23,520 nucleotides of DNA from Gnetum montanum (taxonomy: Eukaryota; Streptophyta; Gnetopsida; Gnetales; Gnetaceae), in the NCBI GenBank assembly GCA_015680685.1, contig MNCI01011855.1, forward strand, positions 1 to 23,520. Direction: 5' to 3'. Every line of letters starts with the position of its first letter. Within the stretch, counting starts at the first letter, position 1. Below are positions 10,641 through 20,135 of this stretch, piece by piece. The notes beneath the pieces were generated by a model. That model saw only the letters and a program-made list of their open reading frames with translations, ran no database searches and was not told the DNA's origin. The position numbers and the translations under genes were made by a program.

Positions 10641-11770
10641 GTGCCCACAGAAACAACATGGTACAATGGCATCCTCACTTACCTTCTTAGTCAAGAGATT
10701 CCACAGGGTCTAGACTTTAGGAAGAAACAACAGTTTCTGCATTGGGGAAAGTACTTCATGAAGATTAACAGATACCTTTACAAGGTATGTGTAGATGGCT
10801 TAGTTTGTTGGTGTGTCCCTGATATAGATCAACTATGTGTTCTCCAAGATGCTCATGAAGGCCCTTGTAGAGGCCACTATGCAAGGAGGTGAACAGCCAT
10901 AAAAATTTTGATGGTAGGATACTGGTGGCCTACAATCTTTAGGGATGCCCACCAATTTGTTTGATCTTGTGGGCACTTTCAACAAGATGGTGGGATGACC
11001 ACATGAATAGAGGATCCTCAACAGTGGATTCAACCACTATAACCATTCAACATATGGGGCATAGACTCCATGCGTCCCAGCACACCCGTGTCCAATGGAA
11101 GGGCATATATCATTGTAGTAGTTGACTATTGTACGAAATGGGTAGAAGCAGTAGTTGTCATTGATTGTACATCATCCATTGCTACTTGATTTATATAACA
11201 ACATGTTGTAAATAGGTTTGGGGTGCCACATGCACTGATTTCTGAGAATGGAACTCATTTCATATGTGCCACTTTTAAAAAGTTGATGCAATGCTTGGGG
11301 GTTGAACATAAATTAACAACACCCTATCACCTGCAAGCCAACGGTAAAGTAGTGGTAACTAACCAGGAGATCACAAAGATATTAACAAGAACCATAAGCA
11401 AATATAGGAGATATTGGAGCACAAAACTCAATGATGCCCCTTGGGCCTACTACTCAACATGAAAACTCCCTATTAGCTACTCTCTCTATGAGTTAGTGTA
11501 TGGAAAACTTTCAATACTTCGGATCCAATCTGAGCTCCATATGCTCTCAATAGCCTGTGAACTGAATCTTGACCTAAGTCTAGCACAAAATACAAATATT
11601 GATCAACCTTAATGTGCTAGATGAAAATTGATTAGTGGCCTTGTCTTGGAATGAAGTGCATAAGACACTCAACAAGCAATGGCATGACCTAAGAATATGA
11701 AAAGTGAAGTTCCAATCAAGAAATAATGTTCTCTACTAGAACCCCAAACATAACCATAGAAAAATAAGTT
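10641..11770 (+). other. Integrase domain of pol
   Basis: An H2C2 zinc-binding region (about 10845-10980: LQDAHEGPCRGHYARR, ILMVGYWWPTIFRDAH, SCGHFQQ) has its last Cys replaced by Phe. The catalytic core follows: NIWGIDSM with Asp at 11064-11066, VVVDYCTKWVEAV, GVPHALISENGTHF with Glu at 11244 where Asp is usual, TTPYHLQANGKVVVTNQEI with Val at 11352 where the third catalytic residue Glu is usual, and NDAPWAYYST. Two of the three DDE residues are therefore lost. The conserved core would have integrated the cDNA into plant DNA. Confidence 0.9.
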
Positions 11771-11976
11771 TCAAAAATTGTGGGAGGAACCTTATATAAT
11801 TGCTTAAACCCTTCCCTCTAGGGCCATGACCATATACAAACTTGAAAGCCCAAATAAAAAGCAGTTGGTCAACATCCAACAAATAAAGCTTTTCCATGAA
11901 CCCAAGCAAGCTAGTACAACAAATATCTCCATGGATGGACAAACAAATTTAATTTTTTGGATCTCCTCCTTTCAAC

Positions 11977-11991
11977 TCAATCATGGGGGAG
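11977..11991 (+). promoter_or_regulatory. Second polypurine-like tract at the end of pol
   Basis: TCAATCATGGGGG (11977-11989) is identical, 13 of 13, to the start of the true polypurine tract at 17181-17193, and TG follows shortly in both cases. It lies inside the last codons of pol. It may be an internal plus-strand priming site, or the trace of an old LTR-like junction; it may also be chance. Confidence 0.35.
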
Positions 11992-12763
11992 ATGGACATC
12001 CATGCTAACCATCCATNGCATCCATATGGCTTCTCAGTTTTTCTATTTGTTTTGGTTTTACACATTTTTATATTTATAGTTGTTTATTTTACACCATTTT
12101 TATTATCAAATTTTTTCTATTTTTACACCATTTTTTTGTTTTACACCATTGTTAGTATGTTTGAATATTTCTTGAATATTTTACACTTATATATTTTATC
12201 TTCTTCTTTTTTAAGTGTGGTTTTCAAATTTTTTCTAATAAAAGTACTTTATTGCCAATAGGACACAATGGTTTCATGGCTGCTACTAATGATGGTTTAT
12301 GCTTTGTGTTTGGTTTGCTAATGTCTAGTTTCTATTTTTGAATTTTTGTACTAATGAATCAGTCATGGTCTCTTTTTCATGGAATAGGTAGTGAGTCCAC
12401 AACATCCACCCATCCACAAACTCTATGGTTTTTTGTGTTTTGGAAGTTTGAGGTCCCTTTCATTAAATAAACTTTTAATAACTTGGTGACCTTGGTAGTT
12501 TCTAGAATTGGGAAGGATTCAAAGGTTTGAATAGGGTGTGACTTCAAGGGAACTCAATACTCTTTGTACTTTTCTACTTACTTGAGTGCTTGAGTGTTTC
12601 ATCGACTTCTTACCATTTCATGTTCCAATAACAGTAAGTCAAATAAAGTCTTTGCATGGTGCGGTTCCCATCCAAAAATAAAAAGAAAAAAAAAACATGA
12701 TGAAAATTCAAAGTACATCCCTTAGATGATTGAATGGGCTATAAGTGCTAGTTATGGGACTAG

Positions 12764-12789
12764 AAAGACATGTTACCCATGCTTGAAGG
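12764..12789 (+). other. Conserved noncoding block, guest copy
   Basis: Exact 26-bp match to 730-755 in the host spacer, followed in both by TAAGGCCCT. The neighbouring spacer is far less conserved. Confidence 0.6.
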
Positions 12790-13534
12790 TCCCCTTTAAC
12801 TAAGGCCCTCTCTCACTTCCTACTTCTTTTTTTTTTCTTTTTATGGAATGGTGGTTGTTGTGTGGGTTCACTCTTGTGCCTTGAGGGGATGGATCAATCT
12901 TGGAGTGGTGATGCAAAGTTATTGAATGAGGTTGATTTTGGTCTGGATTAAGGATGGATCTTCTTCAGTTATTTTAAACATAAAATCCACAAGGGACTTC
13001 GTATGACCTTAGTTTGGAATTCCATTCCACCTTCTCTATCATCTATCTATGCTAACCATCACTCACCTCACTATTGATGTCCATGTTCTTGATTCCATAT
13101 CTTGATCTAATGTATTTGAGTTCCTAGGTAGAATCTTCTAGGTGTTGGTCCTTAACTTGCATTGACCATTAATCACCTATGGGGCTCATTGATTCCTTAG
13201 GTTGAGGTTATGCAAGGGTAAAAGGGCATGATCCTACTATGGGGAGGACTCACTTTCATATCCCTTGGTTGGGTTTGTTAAGTACCTTATCCTTAGACAT
13301 TCTTGCGAACCAAATCTTTCATACATCCATCTTCTACATCACACCATGTGTTCCTTTAAAAATTTTGTTCATTAAAAGCATTCTTCATCAAATTTTTCAA
13401 TTTCCAAGCTTTCAAATGCCATCTTTAGTACTTTTATCATATTCTTGGCTTTTCTAGGATTCCATGGACCTCAATTTCCTTAAAAAATTCATTATACTTT
13501 TTGAGATATTGATGTTTCAAAACTTTTGCCGATG

Positions 13535-13614
13535 GGCCCCGTATAATGGGCCTCATCAATGAAGCAAACCCATATACAGGGCCCCATCAATGTAGGGGAA
13601 AAATACTATAAATA
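13535..13614 (+). promoter_or_regulatory. Putative internal promoter of the third ORF (guest copy)
   Basis: GATGGGCCCC and AGGGCCCCATCAATG elements precede the TATA box CTATAAATA (13606-13614). CATCAATG (13585-13592), one transition from CATCGATG, stands 21 bp before the TATA, start to start. The host copy has CATCGATG 20 bp before its TATA. The GATGGGCCCC and CATCAATG words and the TATA also occur in the guest 3' LTR. The ATG of the third ORF follows about 510 bp downstream (about 457 after removing the probable duplication). Confidence 0.5.
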
Positions 13615-13903
13615 AGCATTACCCCACTTAGAAAATTATACATTTTCTCATAAATGCCAAAAGAGTTTTTCAATTTTTTAGAGCCTAGAACCATCTAGAG
13701 CCCATAACTTACAAACTATTTATCCAAATTGCTCCATTCTTTCACCTTGTAGCTACTAGAGGTAAGCCCTTCATCATGGGAGCCACAAATGTACCATTTT
13801 TGATAGAAACATTTTCACAATTTTTCCTAATTCCCACAAATGTTTAACTAAAAAATCAACTATTAAACACTAAATTATAAGAGTTAAACCTTTCCAAAAA
13901 TCT

Positions 13904-14008
13904 CCAGTGATAATTAGAATAAATAACTAATAAATAATAATAAAATAATCAATCTNCCAGTGATAATTAGAATAAATAACTAATAAATAATAATAAAATA
14001 ATCAATCT
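13904..14008 (+). repeat. 52-bp exact direct duplication around an N (probable assembly artefact)
   Basis: Bases 13904-13955 are repeated exactly at 13957-14008, with one N between. Exact identity in an otherwise decayed region, joined by a single N, suggests two contig ends whose overlap was not merged. Confidence 0.85.
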
Positions 14009-14115
14009 ACCATGATCCAACATTAGCCAAGTGTAACTAACTAACGAGCAAAGGTATTCAAAAATTTAGAGTTACACATTATATCTACTAATCCATGGAT
14101 GTGTTGTGACCACAT

Positions 14116-16955
14116 ATGACACCAAAAGGATGGCACATGTAGGAAGTAGGACCATCCCAACCAAGGGAGAAATGACCTAGAATGGAAAGAGGCCAAGAAA
14201 AACCCCAATAACAACCACTTGCAACACATGCCATAGGTCCTCTTAAGAAGGAGGTAGAAGTGGAATCTATCAAATAGATTCCAGAACCAGTAGCAACAAC
14301 AACAAAACACTCTCATGGGGATGATGTGCTTACACAACCAACAAACCTCGAGGTGACTTTAATAGAGGCTTGCCTGAATCAAATAAAATTTAGGGATGTT
14401 TAAAAATTGATGATATAGAAGTTAAAATTTGGCCATTTCCTAGAGCACACACCAAGAGAAGTGCAAGACTAGCTAAAGGCCTCTCCCTTGTGGGCAATCC
14501 TTGCTTCCATTGAGGAGTGGTACATGGGAGAGATGTTTTTATTCTAGAATAATAAGTAGCCTAGAGTAATGGTAAAGATCAAGGACATCTCAGTGTCTTA
14601 CTCAGTGTAGTCCATTTCTACAGTGCTTAGGTTACCCAAAATAAGGACAAATTTAACTAAAATTCCAATGCAGGAAAATTTGAGCATAAAGAAAGAATGG
14701 ATGCAATAGTGCTATGGTGTCAACTGTAAGGAGTTTGGAACCCTCACATCAATAGAGAGGATTCATTATAACATTATGGCCTTCCACCTCAATCCCATGA
14801 TGATGCCAAGCAAGATCGTTACCTTTTCTACCTAAGCATGTATTTCTTTGAGTGGGAGATTCCCGATCAACCTTCTGCGGCTAATCTATCTAGAGATAGA
14901 GAAGTGTTTTAAAAAAATGAACATGGAAGGAAGGCAATTCCCTTCCCATGACTCATTAGAAAATTTTGTCAAAGGGAAGGGATAGTTTGTTATACTAATG
15001 ATGATGTTAGGCAAATTTTGACTGCAAACTAGGCAAAAATGATGAAGGATAAAACACCTATGACTATAATTCATAAAGAGGAGCAACAATCACCACCATC
15101 ACCTACCACTTAAAAAAGGTGGCAAACATTGCTACAACTATCCAATGGTTGTGAGAGCATAGATAATGGATCTTGAGTGAACAAGAGTAACAAGTAGGCA
15201 TGACTGGTAGGAACCCATCCATATACAAACCATCCATGAGTTATCTTAATGAGGTGGCCTGAATGATTAGTTTGATGGATGAGGATGTATCCATTTTCTT
15301 AGCCCAAAGAATGTAACTACCCACGAGGTTGAATTTGAGTGCTAGAGAGGTTACAATATCTCTTGTAGAATAATAGTCACTCCCANTTGGTGTGCTTGGA
15401 GGAGGGTGAAGAGACACCTATTTTGGTGATACAACACCAAGGGTAGGAGATAGTAGCAGAAGTGGTTGCTGATAGGATTGCCGAAACACTCAATACACCT
15501 ACAACATCTGCACTAGATTTCACTACACTTAAGGATGTGTAGACATCTGTAGGAACTACAAGTGGCAAAATAAGTGTATCACAACATGATAAATTATTGG
15601 ACTAACTAGCGGGAATTGGGAAACCACTTCTAGATGTCTTTGACCTTCTAGACAACATCATTGTAACCTAGTTGAAGCTACTGGAGGAAAGGGGCAAAAA
15701 CATCATACTGGAGGGGCAACTTGAAATAGCTAGAGAGTGGAACAAACACTTGGCTATAGAAGTTCTCGAACTACAAGCCTAGATTGTCAATCTTGCATTT
15801 CTCAACCTAGCACTACGAAGAGATGAAGCTATGAAACAACTTTAAATCAAAATCAAAGAGGTTGATGGTGAAATAGATATGGTAGTATTCTATAGATCCT
15901 TGGTAGAGGCCACACAACATAAGGTTCAAAAGGCCTTGGATTAGACCTACCAAAAGAATGTTTAGTTGACCATAGAAAATCATCACTTCTGGAATGTTGA
16001 TGTGAACAAGCAATAGATAATAGATTTCATCCATTAATAATAGGAGCAATTGGCCAAAGAAAATACTGAATTAAGGATATTGGTAGCAAAAAATAGAAAT
16101 CTCTCCATGGAGGAAGTCCATGCCCTTTGCTGAAAAATTGTAATGAAAGTAGCTGCTTGGAAATCGGAGGCTCTCAAATTTGAGAGAGTCAAGGACCATT
16201 ATAGAGAGAAAGTTTATCTACAAAAATAAGTAAATGGGAAACACATTTAGTTGATGAATAAAAAGGTAAATGAGACCCTACAACAACTCCAACAAGGAAG
16301 AGAGTTATGGAAACCCATTGTTGATGGGATAGACACCTACAACAAAGTGGAAATCCACATGAAGGAGTTGCAGATTGAGAAGATGATGTAGTATATGGAG
16401 CTTTCCAATATCCATTATGGAAATCTAGCCATGTTGACTACTAGATAATCATGGTCTAAATTAGAAAATTAGGTGGCTAGCTCATACTTGTTGTACAAGG
16501 TCGAGTTCAAGCACCACAAGGACACTAAGGATAAGCTAGCGATGGCTAACACTAAACTCAAAGTTCTTAAGACATAATTCATAAATCAACAATCAACTGC
16601 TAAGAACCTGACCAAGAGAATGATTGACTACCAAGAGCCATAGCATGTAGTTAGAGCATTCAACATTGAATGCAAATAGTTCATTTTCTAGTTTATCAAT
16701 GTAAGGAAGATATTCCCGATCATGCCCTATTCGTGGGATGTCCCCATAATAGCCCACATTGGTAATGCTAGGTGGACTGTGAATGATCCTTAGAGTAAGG
16801 AGAAGAAGATGAAGACATTACTTGATGCCTTTCAACTTTCGCTAGAGGTTACAGCTGCAATAGGATAGCCATAGTTGCCTTAGCCACTGCACATGCTCAA
16901 AGTTAGCGAAGGTCCTTCAAAGCCTCAGGAGACATCACCTTTTGGGAATATCTAA
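14116..16955 (+). pseudogene. Third ORF of the guest element (coiled-coil protein), decayed copy B
   Basis: About 946 codons. The ATG at 14116 aligns with those of copies A and C. Frame 1 runs with scattered stops to about 14970; after a shift, frame 3 covers most of the rest and ends at TAA 16953-16955. Domains: an N-terminal region with PSQPRE; a conserved globular part (KLKFGHFLEHTPREVQD, SPLWAIL, VKIKDISVSYSV); then NPMMMPSKIVTFST and FPINLLRLIYLEIEKCF. A Pro-rich linker (EEQQSPPSPTT, about 15082-15110) follows. Next is a long Leu/Lys/Glu/Gln-rich stretch (about 15640-16650), probably coiled coil. The C-terminal motif at 16773-16832 (WTVNDP then SKEKKMKTLLDAF) is followed by a Pro/Gln-rich tail. 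No signal peptide or membrane segment is seen. One N lies at 15386. The function is unknown; a structural or RNA-binding accessory role would be speculation. About 225 bp without a gene follow, up to the polypurine tract. Confidence 0.78.
15386..15386. other. Single N inside third ORF copy B
   Basis: One undetermined base. Unlike the Ns at 13956 and 22377, I see no flanking duplication, so it may be a plain ambiguous base or a short join. Confidence 0.8.
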
Positions 16956-17180
16956 TCTTTACCACCGTTCTCATGTTGTTAGAGGATGTGTTATCTAAAT
17001 TTTTGTGGTCATGTCATGATGTTCAATTTTGTGTCATGAACACCACAATTTTGTAATTTGTTGATTTGTACACTTAGGCACTCAGTTTTGTCAAAGTTAG
17101 TTTGTTTTGTTTTGTTAAGAGTCAGTTAATAATCCCATACCTTTCCTATTTTGTAAAAGAACTCTAGGATAAGTTTTCAT

Positions 17181-17195
17181 TCAATCATGGGGGTA
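17181..17195 (+). other. Polypurine tract of the guest element
   Basis: TCAATCATGGGGGTA ends right at the TG of the 3' LTR. The host (CGTGGGGATA before 18193) and the minus-strand element (CGTGGGAGTA before its LTR) have the same motif at the same place. It primes plus-strand DNA synthesis in this class of element. Confidence 0.8.
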
Positions 17196-18106
17196 TGGTG
17201 AGTGTCAATAAGTCACATTGATGGGCCCCCATTGATGCAGCCTTATCAACAAGCCCATGTTAATGGGGCCCCATTTACATGGTGATACCTCGTCAACGGG
17301 GCTGCATCGATGCAACCCTAGAGTAAAAACTATAAATATGTGCTTCCCAACAATGTTTTTGGAAGCGAATTCATAGTAGTAGTAGTAAAGCTCTTGTAGT
17401 TTTTACATTTAAAAGTTAGAATATTTTCCTGAGTACCTGTAGTAGGAGTCATTGGCTGTATAGATCTTGATGCAAGTATTGTTGTACCTGAGCATGACAG
17501 TGTGTACGATAATAAAGACGAGCTTCTTGATAAACCTTGCAACATTCCAAATATTTTAAATTATTTATTTATACATTCATTTTCTTTATTAAGTAGTTAA
17601 TCAATTAAGCAAAATTAGACTTTAATTAATTAAGCTAGATAGATTAAATACATAAGTATGATCACTTCGAGCTAAACACATATTTTCTTGGTAATCCTAG
17701 CAGCATTCTTGCTTGGTGCACCCAGTAGCATAGTTCTTGGTAACCTAAAAGAAAATATGTGTGTTTAGGATGTGTTTAAAAAGTGGGACTAGACACTTAT
17801 GTTAAGACTAGTTAGAAACTAGTTAGTTAGTTAAATTAAATTAGTCATTAAATTACTCGATCTCTCACTTCAACTACCAAAGCCATAAAACACAAAATAA
17901 TAAAAATCATATACCTTGATTATACTTAAGCATACCATGTGTAGCACAAGTGTAATTAGGAAGACAATGAACAACCTTTAGGCAAGATTCACTTCCTAGA
18001 AGACTAGTGAATGGAAAATATAAAGTCCATAAAATTTGATTGGATCATGCATGAACACTTTGTGATTTGTATGGTTGAGCATAGGAGTACCTTCAACCAC
18101 TCATTA
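17196..18106 (+). repeat. Guest 3' LTR (911 bp)
   Basis: Starts TGGTGAGTG and ends CACTCATTA; the terminal CA reads TA, one C-to-T type change. It is collinear with the 5' LTR, sharing the TATA box CTATAAATA (17330-17338), AATAAA (17511-17516) and a long block around GACTAGTTAGAAACTAGTTA. It carries extra GC-rich repeats upstream of the TATA that the 5' LTR lacks, which explains most of the 42-bp length difference. Confidence 0.9.
17262..17338 (+). promoter_or_regulatory. 3' LTR promoter region with palindromes and TATA box
   Basis: A perfect 14-bp palindrome AATGGGGCCCCATT (17262-17275) and a perfect 12-bp palindrome TGCATCGATGCA (17303-17314) precede CTATAAATA (17330-17338). The CATCGATG core stands 25 bp before the TATA, start to start, as the related CGTCGACG does in the 5' LTR. 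Confidence 0.6.
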
Positions 18107-18111
18107 GTGAT
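18107..18111 (+). repeat. Target site duplication of the guest element, right copy (GTGAT)
   Basis: GTGAT follows the 3' LTR and differs by one transition from ATGAT at 4872-4876. Confidence 0.7.
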
Positions 18112-19074
18112 TCTATACTTCCCCAAATTTTGTAAGAAACTCAATTCCATTTTGATCACTCAAGGATGAATTTTTAGTTAATCGTGGGGATATGATGAAG
18201 TGTTAATAAGTTAGTTGTGTTTATGCATGCTCATTGACATAGTTCCATTAATGCATCCCTATTGATGCATCTTAAGATGCATTGGCACATGTGCATCAAT
18301 GTGATTCTTCCAAAGCCTATATAAGTATGCACACTAGCCACATTTATGGTACCACTAGTCAATCCCTTAGTCGAACTCTTGCAGTGTTCTCATGTAGAAC
18401 TTAGCAAATTTTCTATCTAAGTGCATGTAGCATAGATTAAGTTGATTGTACAAAATTTTATTCAAGTACAATATGTACCTAGACATAGTTGCATGAGCGA
18501 TAATTAAATCAAGATTTTTCTTTCCATTACAACACTTAGATTAGTTTAAATGTACTTTCTAGCATTCTACTTTAAATGCAATTTACTTTCTTATACTTAA
18601 GTGTTAATATTATATTTTATAATTAACATGAGTGTGACCACTTCAAGCATAATACACTAATGCTTGGTAATCCCAACAGTGAATACTTAGTATGCTTAGT
18701 ATTAAATGCTTGGTAATCTCGCAATGTTAGTATATGTTTAAGATGTGTAGAAAAAATGGGAACATATGCTCCATATTTAGAATAGTTTAGTTATTACTTA
18801 GAAAAGTTAGATATTTCAACCCTTTCTTTTGTTAATCATTTTATAAATAAAGAAAATAATAAAATTTATAAAAATAAATATCTTACACCTTAATCACACT
18901 TAGCCACATAAACAAAGTTAACATAAGCGATGATTGAGAAGACAATGACAAATAACCATGTTTACTATGTAAGGACATAGGCCACTTGGGTAAAAGTCCA
19001 TGAAATTTGACCAGACTATGTGTACATGGTAGTGATTTATATGCTTGGGCATAGGAAATACTGACTGTTCATCA
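18112..19074 (+). mobile_element. Host Ty3/gypsy element, right part (polypurine tract and 3' LTR)
   Basis: The first 81 bp continue the host internal region: ATTTTGTAAGAAACTC here matches ATTTTGTAAAAGAACTC in copy B (about 17151-17165) and ATTTTATAAAGAAAC in copy C. TAATCGTGGGGATA then forms the polypurine tract just before the LTR at 18193. Strand, order and the sequence rejoined across the guest all support this as the end of the 1-4876 element. Confidence 0.82.
18193..19074 (+). repeat. Host 3' LTR (882 bp)
   Basis: Starts TGATGAAG and ends GTTCATCA. It has a TATA box CTATATAAG (18317-18325) preceded by a perfect 18-bp palindrome, ATGCATCTTAAGATGCAT (18265-18282). It aligns with the guest LTRs only moderately, so it belongs to a diverged subfamily or is older. 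Its 5' partner lies outside the window. Confidence 0.82.
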
Positions 19075-19262
19075 ATTGGGACCTATATTTCTATCCATCG
19101 TAGGATTTATTTCATCTAATTATTCAACCATGAATTATAAGATAGATTTCATCCTCTCCATATATTTATTTAGGGCTTGGAAATTTTTCTTCTTAGGTGC
19201 CAACTGAAACAAACATAAAAATTCATAACCAAATTCACCAAAAAAGGCCTAAGCTTTGATAC
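19075..19262. other. 188 bp of unassigned sequence between two element ends
   Basis: This short stretch lies between the right end of the host 3' LTR and the end of the inverted LTR. No ORF, repeat or signal is convincing. It may be the only non-transposon DNA in the window, or a remnant of an older element. Confidence 0.5.
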
Positions 19263-20135
19263 TGATGAGCAGCGAGTAGTCCCTATGCCCAACCATATGA
19301 ATCACTAGCGTTCACTAAGAAATTTGGTCGAATTCTATAGACTTTAGCTCTCTAAGTATACTAGGTCTAGGAAGTGAATTGAATGTACATGATTGTTATT
19401 TTCTTAGTTTCACTTGTGAACTACAACTGTATGGTTAAGTGTAACTAAGGTATATGATTTTTATCATTTTATATTTATTGTTTAAATCACATAAGTGCTA
19501 GAAAATAGAGTAATTAAATGTTTGATTAATCCAATAAATAGTTAATATCCTAACTAATCCTAACATAAGCATCTATTCCCATTTACCATAGACATCTTGA
19601 ACCACGTTACAACGTTATTGGGTTGTGAAGAGTTAAGTGCTACTCAGATTACCAAATGTTAATGAATGTTCAAAATGGTTGTACTTGTGTATTAATTAAT
19701 TGCTATTTAATTAATTAGCCAAATGCATTAAAGTAAATTGCATAAATAATAAATGCATTAAGTAAACATTAAGCTAATTCCATATGGTGCAAGGTTTGTG
19801 AAGAAAGCTTTTCTTTGTTGCTAATCACACCGAGGTGCTTAGGTACATCAATGTTCAAATAAAGATTCATACACTTATGACTCCTATTGCAGGTACTTAG
19901 AAAATATTCTAACTATCAAATGAACAAAATGTAAGACCTTTGTCAAGATACTAATAATGGAATGTCATAAATGTAGCTGATGAGCATGTATTTATAGGAA
20001 AAGACAAACACTACATCAACAGGGTCATGTCAATGCCTCAAACCACACATCGATGCAACGACATCGATGAGATCACATCAACAGGATCACGTTAATAGCA
20101 TTCTATTGACACAACTGATGGAAGATGCTACATCA
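19263..20135 (-). repeat. 3' LTR of the minus-strand element (873 bp)
   Basis: On the minus strand it starts TGATGTAG (at 20135) and ends GCTCATCA (at 19263). It shares the TATA box CTATAAATA (19989-19997) and blocks such as GTTAGAATATTTTC and TAGGAGTCAT with the guest LTRs. Two CATCGATG boxes lie upstream of the TATA (20048-20055 and 20062-20069). Confidence 0.85.

Larger units (their letters stand above)
8198..12008 (+). pseudogene. pol: pol polyprotein (PR-RT-RH-IN), decayed (guest)
   Basis: Polyprotein of a Ty3/gypsy element that copies the RNA into DNA and integrates it. It reads in frame 2 from about 8198 through protease and RT, then shifts to frame 3 near 9950 for RNase H and most of integrase, with a further shift near 11590 and again near 11770. 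It ends at TAA 12006-12008. Domain order is protease, reverse transcriptase, RNase H, integrase, then a tail without a chromodomain. In-frame stops are mainly TAG and sit where Gln or Trp is expected. Between protease and RT (about 8740-9100) is a linker with fewer recognisable features (the stretch GMDELEQVHHQLFDDEYDG). Confidence 0.9.
12009..14115 (+). other. Guest spacer between pol and third ORF
   Basis: About 2.1 kb with no supported gene. It starts T-rich (ttttacacc repeated near 12056-12150) and aligns with the host spacer (141-1919). It contains the exact 26-bp block, GC-rich GGGCCC palindromes near 13535-13585, a TATA box at 13606 and an AT-rich run before the third ORF. A 52-bp duplication at 13904-14008 around an N is probably an assembly fault, so the true length is about 53 bp shorter. 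Confidence 0.7.
4877..18106 (+). mobile_element. Complete 13.2-kb Ty3/gypsy (Athila/Tat-like) element nested in the host element
   Basis: Order: 5' LTR (4877-5745), tRNA-Asp-type primer binding site, gag, protease, reverse transcriptase, RNase H, integrase, spacer, third ORF, polypurine tract, 3' LTR (17196-18106). Integrase follows RNase H, which is the Ty3/gypsy order. No chromodomain is seen after the integrase, and the RT and tRNA-Asp priming fit the non-chromoviral Athila/Tat branch. The element is full length but inactive: gag, pol and the third ORF all carry many stops and frameshifts. The LTRs appear roughly 85 percent alike by eye in alignable blocks (not computed), so the insertion is old. 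Confidence 0.9.

Noticed and set aside
5894-12008. A chromodomain or plant host gene captured in pol
   Set aside because: The tail after integrase is a short element-type C-terminus (YKLESPNKKQLVNIQQIKLF) with no chromodomain pattern, and no host-gene motif is visible.
11983-12261. 92-codon open frame with hydrophobic Phe-rich sequence suggesting an env-like membrane protein
   Set aside because: It comes from T-rich spacer sequence, crosses an N, and is not conserved in the host spacer.
11992-13870. The spacer taken as a 1.8-kb LTR, since it recurs at 141-1880 and lies next to pol
   Set aside because: It has no primer binding site after it and no clear TG...CA ends. True LTRs with PBS and polypurine tract are at 4877 and 17196; the repeat is explained by two related elements each having this internal spacer.
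14041-14337. 98-codon minus-strand open frame with a Phe/Cys/Trp-rich sequence
   Set aside because: It is the antisense shadow of the N-terminus of third ORF copy B, and the aligned regions of copies A and C do not keep it open.
1-18106. A tandem array sharing one LTR (LTR-internal-LTR-internal)
   Set aside because: The host lacks its polypurine tract before 4877, but that missing segment is found at 18112-18192, and 5-bp flanks nearly match. Nested insertion explains all of this with fewer steps.
19240-19262. GTATCAAAGC on the minus strand right after the inverted LTR, resembling a tRNA-iMet primer binding site
   Set aside because: The initial TGG is missing, one position differs, and this LTR is a 3' LTR by its polypurine tract and ORF order; related elements here use tRNA-Asp. 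Probably chance.
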